From Corylus avellana (taxonomy: Eukaryota > Streptophyta > Magnoliopsida > Fagales > Betulaceae): a stretch of DNA of 64,000 nucleotides. Shown one piece after another: positions 21,955 through 31,943 of the stretch (position 1 is the stretch's first letter; each line of letters starts with the position of its first letter). The notes under the pieces were generated by a model that saw only the letters and a list, made by a program, of their open reading frames with translations, did no database searches and was not told the DNA's origin. Position numbers and translations under genes: made by a program. The stretch lies in the NCBI RefSeq assembly GCF_901000735.1, contig NC_081544.1, positions 23,675,900 through 23,739,899 of the forward strand. Reading direction: 5' to 3'.

Positions 21955-22440
21955 GTCAGGAAAAACAGAATATATTTATTTTTTATTTCAAATTCTTTTT
22001 TTTTTCAAAAATTTGGAAGGATGGAGCGGGGGTATTTGAAAATCTTTGGGGGATCGGGGAGGCTCCCGGCCTCCGTGGTTCCGTCCATGAAGCCATTCGA
22101 ATCGAACTGAGGCTCAGCAGTTGGATACAGGCTCTTCGGACAGTTCACAAAAATCCTATCTCAACATCAACTTTCAGTGTCCAATTGATATTTTGCCTGT
22201 CTGCTCTGCTTCTCAACTGGCCAAGAAGCAGGTTGTCTGTTCTTTTGTCTATATCCGTTTGTTATTCTCCATTAAAGTTAATTTTCACGAACATTTGGGG
22301 TCCTCCCTCAGAAAGAAGCACTGAGGCTCCGCAGGTGGATACATGCGTACATTGTTGTGGGAGTTGGGAGCGTTCCTTACTCTGGCTCTCTGGGTAAGCA
22401 CAAAAATGGTTAATTAGCTGCCTTGTTTGTCTAGAGGTTG
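21955..22440 (+). other. Conserved exon-like block downstream of gene C
   Basis: Highly similar to 55683-56160 downstream of gene D. Includes CATTTGGGGTCCTCCCTCAG and GGCTCTCTGG followed by GTAAGCAC, a good 5' splice site kept in both copies. Open frames of 60-118 codons occur but their frame is not kept over the full length between copies, so I do not call a gene. Could be a non-coding exon or remnant of an older gene. Confidence 0.35.
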
Positions 22441-23480
22441 ATCCGCATAAAGCCAGGTCTATGAAAAACAATCTCAGTTAAGTTACAGAATTGCACGTTA
22501 CGTGTTTGCCAAAATAACATATTAACATTTCTACGGTAGGTGGGTTATGGGAAGCCCTGTCAGGCTGTATTCATCCATGATCCATGGCTTAAGTTATCAT
22601 TTTTCATTCGTCTTTGAATTTTTCTTTTCTTTCATTTGATTGGTAGTTATTTATTTATTTTTGAATATATTGCATGAGTTGAAGGCCACATATTCAATCA
22701 TGTATGCTGCTTCAACTAATGGCTCAGATTATGTTTAATTTCTTTGCACATATATAGTTGTTAGTCGTCCCAAATATAAGTTATCTTCAACCGTGGAGTA
22801 CCACAGATATGGATATTCAGCTACAAGACCCTCCAAAGTTGCTGCAGGTTTTGACTTATAATATGTATCTGCAGGAGATATATTTGTAGACGGCTGTTCT
22901 GCAGCTACATTTTAAGCAGGCCGCAGCAGAAAATTCATTGTCCCAAAGATTTATCTGGATACTCAAAAATTTCATCTTCATTATTGCATGGTAGGAATCG
23001 CAAACCAGTGTTATACAATACGTGTATAGTCTTCCATAGATACTAACAAAGTAAACACCACATTTTCAATCATTTAACAAAATAAATTACATTATCATGA
23101 ACCCCAAGTATAAAAAATTATACGAGAATATGTGCAAACCATCAACCATGAGCAAACCATCAACTACAGGCAAAACGACAACCAAAACCACAACCGTAAA
23201 GAATCTCTTCCCGAAATTTCCATGGACATACCGATTCTCACACCAAACCTAAATCTCTTCTCCCTTGCCTTCAAGAATCTTCTCACATGAGACTCGCCAT
23301 GTAAATTCGAACACAATACTTACATATCTGTTAAGCTATACAATGAGAGAACTAGAGAATTATAATAAGCTAGACAACATTTTTTCAAGATTCTAACTAC
23401 AAGTTGCATTCAAGCACACGGTCGCAAAAAAGATATTATTGTAACTACCCTCAACGTATGATAAAAAATAAGTAAAAATT
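22441..23480. other. Duplicated 3' flank of gene C
   Basis: Collinear with 56161-57220. Contains an internal imperfect repeat of about 70 bp (ACTTACATAT..TAAGC.ATACAATGA) at about 23320-23380 and 23500-23570. No gene seen. Confidence 0.45.
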
Positions 23481-23484
23481 TTGT

Positions 23485-23490
23485 ATTATT
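23485..23490 (-). terminator. Poly-A signal candidate of gene C
   Basis: AATAAT within TTTTCAATAATAC on the minus strand, about 130 bases past the stop. The same motif follows genes B and D. Confidence 0.45.
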
Positions 23491-23618
23491 GAAAATATGA
23501 CAACAATACTTACATATAGGATAAGCGATACAATGATAGAACTGAATAATTATAATAAGATACCAAATACTGGAACCGATAGAGTTAACAATAAGAAGTA
23601 TTGAAGAAAATCCCATGG

Positions 23619-26600
23619 TCATATCTTTTTCATCTTTAGGTAGCTAAGAAATGGTCTTTGTGGAACAGGTATACACTTGACGATCCAACCAATTGGCCAA
23701 GATAGTGCTGAGATTCCAATGCATGCACCCCATTGCAACCAATTCAACCTTTCTGTATCTGCAAACTTCTTTAGAAACTCTACCATGACTACCTGTAGAA
23801 TAATGGTTATCACGATGATCCCCAAAAACAATCTATTCTTGTGTATCCCCTTGAAGACATTCTTCTTCTCGAGCTTCCTTGCATTGAATTCATTGAAGAC
23901 TTGGCAAAGAACAAAAGTATTAAAGATTAAGGTGTCATTTACCTTCTCAGCCACACCAAAGATTGATTCACCTTTGAACTGCAAGGTCAAGAGGACAACT
24001 ATTTGATATGAAGCTTGGGCTAAGAGGTTTCTCCACATAATGTTGGTGATAAGTGGCGTAGTCCGGCCCACAGGTGGTTTATCCATCAATTCCTTGGCAG
24101 GTTGCTCTGTCGCAAGAGCCAGAGCACCCAATGTATCCATAATCAAGTTCACCCACAATAATTGCACTGCTGTAAGTGGGACTTCTCCAGCTGAAATTGC
24201 TGCCACAAAGTTGATCACAAGAGCAGCAACATTTACGGTAAGTTGAAATTGGATGAACTTCTGGATGTTGTTATAGACACATCTTCCCCACTTTAAAACT
24301 GTGGCCACTGAAGCAAAATTATCGTCCAAAATGACAATGTCAGAGCTTTCCTTGGCCACCTCGGTGCCTTGAATCCCCATCGAAAGTCCTATATCAGCTT
24401 CTTTTAGTGCTGGTGCATCGTTTGTGCCATCGCCAGTGACTGCAACCACATGGCCTTTTTGTTTCAAGCACTCTACCATCAAAAGTTTGTCAAAGGGAGA
24501 AGACCTTGCCATCACACAAATTTTATCAACTTTCTCCAATCTCTCTTCTGGCGTGTAGTTTCTGAATTCCACACCTTCTACTACTGCTCCACTGACCATG
24601 TCTTGACCAGGCCTAAGTATCCCACATTCGGTGGCTATAGCTTTTGCAGTGAAAACATTGTCTCCCGTGATCATTTTAATGTTCACACCGGCATATTGGC
24701 AATCTTCCACAGCTTTCTTCACCCCTGAACGACATGGGTCCTTAAGTCCCACAAGTCCTAATAGGGTCAAACCATCTTCTTCTAGCCTTTTATTTTCTTG
24801 ATATTCTTCTGAAACCTGCTTATGTGCAAATGCAATGCACCGGAGGCTGCTAGCTGCCATACCTTGAATAATTTGCTCAAATTTCATCTGTTCAGCATCA
24901 TCAAGATCTTTTACAATTCCAGAAGCATCATAGTAACTTGAGCACATCTTCAATATCATCTCTGCTGCACCTTTCCAGTGTACATGGATTGTGTTGTCTG
25001 CTTTTCTCCTCATAAGGACTCCACTTCGTTTCTTCTGGGAATTGAATGCTTCAACATAAAGAATCGTACAACTTTGCATGAATTGCTCCATTTCCATGTT
25101 TAGGTCCAAAACAGCCCATGAAAGAATTGCTTTTTCAGTGGGACTACCTGAAAACTCAATTTCAGATCCTGAATTAGGCATGTATACACTACCAGTTGTG
25201 TTTAAAGCAACTCCTTCCTGGACCAATTTGAGAACATATTCAGCAATTGATGAGTAAGAACCAGCTGTAAAAGTTTCTTTCCCCAACCAAAACTTTGTCA
25301 CCTTCATTTGGTTGAGCGTGAGAGTGCCTGTTTTATCGGTACAAATGGTGGTGGCAGAGCCCATGGTCTCACAGGCAGAGAGCTTTCGCACCATTGCTTG
25401 ATCAACCATCATTCTCTTCATGGAATAAGCAAGTGTGAGTGTAACTGCCAGTGGCAAACCTTCTGGGATTGCAACCACAACTATAGTAACAGCAGCAGCG
25501 ACAATCCCCACCACAGCATTCACTATGTCATCAACCTTGGTCTTGTTACCGTTGAACTCCTTATTTCCATTGTCATCTGTTGTATTACCTGTGAAGTAGC
25601 GAACCAACAAGACTACGAGAACTAGGAAAGCGACTAGCAAACCAACTTTACCGATTGATGAGGTTAACTTGTTGAGGCGAGCTTGTAAAGGTGTTTGTTC
25701 GTTTGTGTCACGGCTGATTGAGCTCATCATCTCGCCCCAGGTTGTGTTCATGCCAACTGAAGTGACAAGCATTTGAGCATAGCCATCAGCCACCTTAGTA
25801 CCTGAAACCAGAAATGGATGACTGCAATTTATTTCTACTTGGTCACTCTCCCCTGTCATGCTGGATTCATCCACTTGCAATGAGTGCCCGTCTATGAATA
25901 GGCCGTCAGCTGGAACTTGATCTCCAATCTTTAAGCAAACAACATCTCCAACAACAATTTTAAATATTGAAATCTGTTGACGCCGCGCAGCTCTCACAAC
26001 ATCAACCTGTATATTGTTGCTGACTTTGGATAATTTGTCAAACTGTCTATTTTGCCTAAAGTTGCTTATGGCAGAAACAGCAATGACAAGAAATATAGCA
26101 ACAAATATGCTTCCACCATCATACCAACCTTCTTTGATTCCATGTTCTTTAATGCCAAACGCAAGAGAAAGTGTTGCACAGCCTAAGAGGATGAAAATGG
26201 TAAGATCCTTGAAGGCTTCCACTATGAAATGGAAGAAGCTCTTTGTAGGCGGTCTTTTATATGTGTTGGAGCCGAAAGCCTCGTGTCGGAGTGCAATGTC
26301 TTCAACATCGCCTTCAATACCCAATTCAGCATTGGTATGAAGGCTAGATGCTACCGCATCAACCCCTCCAAATTTTTGGAGCCTGTCAAGATTTTTCTCT
26401 TTCACAAGTTGAATGAGACAATTTTGATCAATTTTGAACCTTTTGTCGGGGACGAGATCCACAATGGTGAATGATGGACAGTGAGAAAGCTCAGGATTTT
26501 TGATATCGTGTAGAGAATGGAATTTGTGAATACTTTTCTCTTTCACGTGTTCAACGAGAGGTTTGAGATTCATAATGATGAAAGATGGAGAGCGTGAAAT

Positions 26601-26915
26601 GTCAACATTTTTCTTCTCTGCTAGAGAATGATGGCTGTGAACATCATTCTCCTTCACAAGTTCAGTAAGACTGGTACGATCAATTTGGAAGCTATTGCTT
26701 GGTCTGAGATCCTCAATGGAATAAGGACTGCATGAAATCTCAGTATTTTTCTTTCCGGATAGAGATTCTGTAAAAAAAGAAAGTATGGTTCTGGAACAGT
26801 AGATGGTCACAAAAGCAGAGTGCCATCTCTTGTTGGCTTGGCCGAGTATTTCTGGTACGTGAAGTAAAGTCTCAATGCATATGCTCTCCGACTTTGGTGG
26901 GAGAATTGTAGCCAT
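23619..26915 (-). CDS. ACA gene C: Ca2+-ATPase with triplicated N-terminal segment
   Basis: 1098 residues, complete and intronless. From about residue 185 on it is nearly identical to gene B: TGES, PEGLP, DKTGTLT, KGA, TGDGTND and M6 Asn/Asp all intact, so an active Ca2+ exporter is expected. The N-terminus differs: basic aromatic stretch 29-48 (KRWHSAFVTIYCSRTILSFF), then three copies of a 37-47 residue segment (about 54-100, 101-138, 138-184) where B has one. The start was set at the ATG of MATILPP because gene D shares it; the 44 codons upstream are open but not conserved, and hydrophobic, and probably lie partly in a leader intron. The family is 1010-1035 residues in the ACA12/13 class, so the extra 85 residues are unusual. 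Confidence 0.95.
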   Translation of the reverse strand: MATILPPKSESICIETLLHVPEILGQANKRWHSAFVTIYCSRTILSFFTESLSGKKNTEISCSPYSIEDLRPSNSFQIDRTSLTELVKENDVHSHHSLAEKKNVDISRSPSFIIMNLKPLVEHVKEKSIHKFHSLHDIKNPELSHCPSFTIVDLVPDKRFKIDQNCLIQLVKEKNLDRLQKFGGVDAVASSLHTNAELGIEGDVEDIALRHEAFGSNTYKRPPTKSFFHFIVEAFKDLTIFILLGCATLSLAFGIKEHGIKEGWYDGGSIFVAIFLVIAVSAISNFRQNRQFDKLSKVSNNIQVDVVRAARRQQISIFKIVVGDVVCLKIGDQVPADGLFIDGHSLQVDESSMTGESDQVEINCSHPFLVSGTKVADGYAQMLVTSVGMNTTWGEMMSSISRDTNEQTPLQARLNKLTSSIGKVGLLVAFLVLVVLLVRYFTGNTTDDNGNKEFNGNKTKVDDIVNAVVGIVAAAVTIVVVAIPEGLPLAVTLTLAYSMKRMMVDQAMVRKLSACETMGSATTICTDKTGTLTLNQMKVTKFWLGKETFTAGSYSSIAEYVLKLVQEGVALNTTGSVYMPNSGSEIEFSGSPTEKAILSWAVLDLNMEMEQFMQSCTILYVEAFNSQKKRSGVLMRRKADNTIHVHWKGAAEMILKMCSSYYDASGIVKDLDDAEQMKFEQIIQGMAASSLRCIAFAHKQVSEEYQENKRLEEDGLTLLGLVGLKDPCRSGVKKAVEDCQYAGVNIKMITGDNVFTAKAIATECGILRPGQDMVSGAVVEGVEFRNYTPEERLEKVDKICVMARSSPFDKLLMVECLKQKGHVVAVTGDGTNDAPALKEADIGLSMGIQGTEVAKESSDIVILDDNFASVATVLKWGRCVYNNIQKFIQFQLTVNVAALVINFVAAISAGEVPLTAVQLLWVNLIMDTLGALALATEQPAKELMDKPPVGRTTPLITNIMWRNLLAQASYQIVVLLTLQFKGESIFGVAEKVNDTLIFNTFVLCQVFNEFNARKLEKKNVFKGIHKNRLFLGIIVITIILQVVMVEFLKKFADTERLNWLQWGACIGISALSWPIGWIVKCIPVPQRPFLSYLKMKKI
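26364..26756 (-). repeat. Triplicated N-terminal regulatory segment (gene C)
   Basis: Units within the protein: 54-100 (IEDLRPSNSFQIDR, LTELVKEN), 101-138 (SFIIMNLKP, VEHVKEKS; lacks about 13 residues), 138-184 (SFTIVDLVPDKRFKIDQ, LIQLVKEK, ending GG). Unit three corresponds to the single copy in genes A and B. Common pattern: S-x-x-I-x-x-L-x-P ... L-V-K-E-K. Confidence 0.85.
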
Positions 26916-26940
26916 TGGCTCAGGGAGGGAAAAAAGTTCA

Positions 26941-27059
26941 CTGTAAAGATGATATGTGTAGGAAAGCAAGGAACTGACAATGTAGTAATAGAGATAAAAT
27001 AAAAAGCAGTAACTCTTTTTTCTATGTGTAAAACTTGAAGGATTCAAATGAGCAAATAC
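26941..27059 (-). other. Possible leader intron of gene C
   Basis: On the minus strand, AAAAG|GTATTTGC (donor) and CATCTTTACAG|TGAAC (acceptor) with a pyrimidine-rich tract bound 119 nt. Gene D has the same pair 120 nt apart. Genes A and B keep the acceptor-like motif but lack an obvious donor. Inference from sequence only. Confidence 0.4.
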
Positions 27060-27199
27060 CTTTTATGAATGAATGGAGCAAAGTGAGGATAAATGCAGAT
27101 ATTCCTCGAGGAAAAATCGAAAGAGCAGAATAGCTGGAGAATAGTAATGATATAAGGAGATATGTTGCAGGGTACATTAAATTGGGGAAGTCCTTGACA

Positions 27200-27206
27200 T
27201 TTTATA
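27200..27206 (-). promoter_or_regulatory. TATA box of gene C
   Basis: TATAAAATG on the minus strand, about 285 bases upstream of the ATG; same motif as the other ACA genes. Confidence 0.6.
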
Positions 27207-27599
27207 GCTTTGTCTGTCAGTTTTGTTTGTGCTCTGTGTTGTTTCGCAATAAAAGTATCCATGAAATATGTTGGGTTTCTCACGACTTTCCGCAAAAATT
27301 TAATACCAAATTGATGGTGTCGATAAGTGTACAGATCGATCGAGTTTGCGTTGTTTCTTGGTAACTCAAAGAGTTTGCGCGGTTTGACAAAAAGTATCGG
27401 CTTTTGATTTGTTCGAGACCAAATGGACGCGGAAACTTGTCATCATCGAAAGCCTACAGCAATCTCTTGCCCCTCGGGCTAAGCAATTGGAATCCTTTCG
27501 TCCTAAGTTTATCAAGGCAATTCCCTTTTGTTTTCTCCTTGTGCGTTAGACAGTGCAAGCCAATCTTTTTATGAATTTCTTTCCATAGAATAACTATCT

Positions 27600-27745
27600 T
27601 TTAAATTAATGATTCGGAAAATATTGCCCCAGTCAAACATTAGTCGTTTGACTTCCTAAGAACAAAAGGAATAACTTAAGAACGCAGCATTCTCCACTTT
27701 CTATGAAAACGGATAAGAAAGAATGATGTAATTGTATGCCCAAAT
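27600..27745 (-). other. Conserved distal upstream block of gene C
   Basis: Shares AATATTGCCCCAGTCAA, TTTCTATGAAAACGGATA and GAATGATGTAATTG with 61850-62000 (gene D), and shorter words with the blocks of A and B. About 0.4-0.55 kb upstream of the TATA box. Confidence 0.5.
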
Positions 27746-27772
27746 GCTCAAGTTCGTGGTAACCTCTCATTG

Positions 27773-28590
27773 TTACTGTTTTTGCAATGTTGCTCTTAAA
27801 CTATCAAATATTGCAATGTGAGTATTCTATATTTCAGCTATTTTCAATACCTCATATGTTAAGATTTTTTGTTATCTAACTAATTAATTAATGAAAATGA
27901 CCAAAATACCCTCACTTATAATTTTTTCTACACCGAGTCTTGTCTCATTGCAACCCATGGTTAGGGTTTAGAAAAACAGGTCGGCAGGTTGAGCTCAGGT
28001 CGACCTGCTTGACCTGCCAATCTAATAAGGGAAAATACAAACATGACCTATTTAGCTAAATGAGTTATGCATTTAAACCTGAACACGACCTACTTGACCC
28101 ATTTAGACTCAAACGCAACATGTTTAACCCATTTGACCTAACCCAACACGACTCATTTGCCCTGTTTCGACCCGAATATAACCCGTTTCAATATATATTT
28201 ATTATATAAAAAATATATATAATTTTATAAATGGGTTATGTGGGTCAACCTATTTATGATTCGTTTATTAAACGGATTAAAAGGGTCAACCTGTTTATGA
28301 TCAAGCGGGTTCGTGGGTTGTGTTAAAAACTGTCAGTTCCCTATCCACTGTGATGATGTGGGTCATCATTGAACACCATGGCCAGCTCAGTCTCTTTATT
28401 ATTATTATTATATATTTTGGATTTTGTTAAAAATTTTAATTACGGGTATATTTGTATTTTTTATAAATTATATATTACTTGTTAGCCGTTTAAGTTAACA
28501 AAAAACCTAACTATAGAGGGAATTGAAATGGGCTGAAACATCGAACACCAACATTGCAACTTTTGATAGTTAGGAGGAAACATTACAAAA
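27773..28590. mobile_element. Foldback element with nested ACCCG-rich insert
   Basis: Ends are diverged inverted repeats (GCAATGTTGCTC..AACTATCAAA on the left; TTTTGATAGTTAGGAGGAAACATT on the right). The middle (about 27960-28340) has repeated GACCTG/GACCC/ACCCGTTT words like the hAT element at 48246. Absent from the paralogous position near 62010, so inserted in unit 1 only. Confidence 0.5.
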
Positions 28591-28619
28591 GGCAAGAAAG
28601 TTCGAGGGAATAAGTTAAG

Positions 28620-29307
28620 ATTCCAAAAGTTTTTTTTGTGACTGTGTCCGTTTGGAAGGGATTTGGCTTTTTCCCATCTAGTAAAAAGAGATACATGCTG
28701 AAGGAAACTGCCACAGATGGATTCATGCAATATGGTACGTATAATCATTTCAACAAGCTAAGAATTGTTTCTCGTAATTGCTGTGTGTATCACCAAAATC
28801 TCTTCCTTAATTTTCCTCTCAAAGAAAGGATGATCCGAGCAGCTAATTTTTGAGCATGTAAACAGGAAAAGCAGTTTTGGTTTTGTGTCGGCTAAACAGT
28901 GCAGGAGGATAGATTGGGATCGATCAAATATGGAAGCACTCCTGGATCTCAGGCTGCGTCGACACAGACTTCGATCTCCAGGTTTAAAAATGAAATTATG
29001 CGAAGGCTCTAGACTTGGAGGCCTAGGAACGTGTTTGACTAAAAGTCTGAAAGGATGCATGTGATCACATTAATTAATGCATGCGCCGCCGCGCCTGAGA
29101 CGCAGCCAGCGTGTGATCATATATACATAACTAGGAAATTGCCATACGTATTTCTGTCCTAGGAAATTGACGCAGCAAGATGGCTTGTATAAAGCTCCTA
29201 CAAACTAACTTCTGACATTGCCACGTGTGTCTTAAACATGTGAGACATTTCTGTCTTAGATATTGTTAGGAGATAAATATGAGAACATTTTGAGTGAAAC
29301 CTTAGGA
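28620..29307. other. Distal end of duplication unit 1
   Basis: Collinear with 62700-63309: shares ATGGAAGCACTCCTGGATCT, GGATGCATGTGATCACAT and GAGATAAATATGAGA. Similarity stops just after GAAACCTTAG at 29307/63309, marking the unit boundary. No gene recognised. Confidence 0.6.
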
Positions 29308-29555
29308 TAATAAGGGCAGACTCATTATCTAGGCAAATTAGGCGGTTGCCACATCTCATGCCTATGTTAAAAGAATAATTTTTTATTTTAGCAAAAAATG
29401 CTAAAGTCTGAAAGTAAATAAATAAATAAATAAAAAAGGCGGGAGGGGTGGCAGCACTCCTCCACTCTCACAAAAGGGGAGGATCACCCAACAGCAGAAT
29501 AAGTGCCCTACGCTTTGGATAAAAATGGTGGCTTGTACAATCACCCCCAACTGAA
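29308..29555. other. Spacer between duplication units, nothing recognised
   Basis: Contains an (AAAT)n tract near 29417 and a GC-richer stretch; no element end or gene seen. Confidence 0.3.
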
Positions 29556-30160
29556 AATGTTTGTCCATAGTGGCAAAGCTAAGAATTTATGTTTGAGGGG
29601 GCTAAACCAAAATATAATGATAATATTTTTTTTGTGAATATATACTATGTTTTTACTATTTACAAAAAATATGATAAAACACAAGCCAATATATATATTA
29701 CAGAAATTATATTTATCAAACTTCATAAATATGTGCCAAAATTAATGGATCAAAAATGTAACATGTAGGCCTAGCCCTAGTACAAAAAGAAACAAAAATA
29801 CAAAAACAAAATGTTTAAAATTGCAACCTATACTAGTTTAGAGAAAATCAACAAGTATAGTTTGAATTGAAGTTCTCAGCAATTTCTCTTTCAATATAAA
29901 CAACTATATTTAAATTTGTAATAAGCTCATCCTCCATTTTTGTGTGAAGCCTTGTTTTAAAAACTTTCATTGCTGCATTGTATTCGAAGAGTCTAAACAA
30001 AATGAATCAATTTATCAGTAAAATGATATGCCTTTGATTTTTTTGTTTCAATCAATCAACGAAATAATTCTACAATAGAAGACAAATTTTATAATTTCGG
30101 ATGATTAAGCACATTACATTGAAAACAAGTATGCATTTTGCTTTAGGTAACTTGAAAATG
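29556..30160 (-). pseudogene. Remnant of a ZMYM1-like hAT transposase
   Basis: On the minus strand 29870-30000 encodes a decayed hAT C-terminal dimerisation segment (AAMKVFKTRL, KMEDEL, VVYIEREIAENF), similar to the end of the transposase at 5152-7659. The left edge AGTGGCAAAGCTAAGA resembles the hAT terminal repeat AGTGGCGGAGCCA. The rest of the gene is missing. Confidence 0.7.
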
Positions 30161-30200
30161 TTTTGAACAACTTGCATAGTGAAATGTTGATATATTTTTA

Positions 30201-30380
30201 AGAGAAGTGCTAGGAAGTCAAACAAATGAATTTAGAAAAATCTCCAAACTAATGTGGCAGACCGTGAGTGGCAAATAAGGGAGAGAGAATTGCATTTTTT
30301 TTTTTTTTAATTTAAAAACCCTTGTCATGTTAGTTTGAAAATTTTTCTGGGTTCATTTGTTAGGCTCTCTAGCACTTCTC
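30201..30380. mobile_element. 180-bp hAT-like MITE
   Basis: Ends AGAGAAGTGCTAGG and TCTAGCACTTCTC, flanked by perfect 8-bp TATTTTTA (30193-30200, 30381-30388). It is the uninterrupted version of the outer element at 11525-12697. Confidence 0.8.
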
Positions 30381-30399
30381 TATTTTTAGAGATTCCAAA

Positions 30400-30979
30400 C
30401 CTTTTTTTTTTTTTTTTTTTTTTTCATTAACTTTTCTATCTACAGATAACAGTTTAGTACAGATTTTTCTTAGGGAAACTTGAAAACATTTTGATAGATT
30501 TTGGTTCTAAAACTTTCAGGTGAATTAATTAGTTTGGAGTAACTTACAATAATTGGCACGCTATGATGCAATGAGATATTGAGATGCATGGAAAATTTTG
30601 GAGCCGGTAAGAGCACCAAGGAAGATCTTTTTCTTCCTCAAGTAGGTTGAATAATTACTCATATATACATCATGACCTGCTTCTTCAGATAATGAGTCCA
30701 ATCACTGAAATCCAAGACAAAAACAATCCAGGCAGCAGAGGTTTTGGTGAAGGCCGTGATGACAACATATACATCTTCCTCGTACCAACATATGCATCTA
30801 AGATTAATGTTCCTAAACTTTGGGAGGGCCATGTAGCTCACACAATTTTGAAATAACATCTACATTACTCTCACTTTCCTACCATAAACTTAGATATTTT
30901 ATGGGTAGAATCATAACAGGTACAATAACTGCCTCTTTAGGCTTCACCTTACCCTCATATAACATGTAATGAAAATATC
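30400..30979. other. No recognised gene
   Basis: Poly-T run at 30401-30424, then AT-rich sequence. The 69- and 66-codon open frames at 30647-30859 are not supported by any family resemblance. Confidence 0.3.
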
Positions 30980-31395
30980 TTAAAGCGTCGGTGATCAGAG
31001 CAATTCCTTCATGGACCAATTTAACAACATATGGAGCAATTGACGAGTAAGAACCTGCTGCAAAAGTTTTTTCCTAGCCAAAACTTTGTTACGTTCATTT
31101 GGTTCAGCGTGAGAGTGCCTGTTTTATTAGTGCAAATGATGGTGGCCGAGCCCATGATCTCACAGGCGGAGAGCTTCCACACCATTGCCTGATCAGCCAT
31201 CATTATCTTCATGGAATAAGCAAGTATGAGTGTGAGACGGCCAGTGGCAAACCTTCTGGAATTGCAACCACAACTATAGTAACTACTGCCATTGAACTCC
31301 CTTGTGTGTCTCTTCTTTTGTATTTCCTGCGAAGTAGCGAAGGCTTCAAACCTATTGATGAGGTTAGCTTGTTGAGGTGAGCTTGCAAGGTGTAT
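30980..31395 (-). pseudogene. ACA pseudogene, downstream half (split by CACTA element)
   Basis: Minus strand from the LQARLNKLTSSI-like segment, through the deleted TM3-TM4 region to PEGLPLAV, DKTGTLT (here NKTGTLT) and the ALNTTG-like segment. Shares the TM3-TM4 deletion with 19471-19957. Its upstream half is at 43537-43889, 12.1 kb away. Confidence 0.85.
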
Positions 31396-31943
31396 ATGTG
31401 TTGGTGTTTCATTTTCACATATTGTTTCCCTTTATACAAATTCACTACCAAAAAAAAAAGGCATTTTTTTTTTAATGCCGTTTTGCTTAAACAACACAAA
31501 ACTATGTTGTTTGTGGGAACATGATCCTCTCTAGTTCAAATGAATTCAAGAATATCCAGTTAGTTATAATAGAGAGATATTTTTGTTTTTTCACTTTTTG
31601 AGAGGACAAAAATACCTATCAACTATAACTAACTGGATATTCTCCTATTCATTTGAACTAAAAGGATCCTAATTTGTTTTTGTACTGTTTACTTACAAAC
31701 TGTATAAATTCTGTAATTTGTGACATTTATACAATAAATGTCACTAAAAATTATGCTGTTTATTGTTCAACCGGCACAAATTTTGAAGTTGTGCCAGTAG
31801 TACAGTAAACAACAATAAAAAATTATGTCGGTTGTATATTGTGCCGGTTGTATAATAACATAAATTTAGTATATTGTGCCGGTTGTATAATAAATGACAA
31901 TAAAATTTATGTTGTTTATTATACAAACGACATCAATTTTGTG

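Noticed and set aside
26916..27047. 44-codon hydrophobic N-terminal extension of gene C
   Set aside because: Not conserved in gene D and overlaps a probable leader intron; the shared ATG of MAT is the better start.
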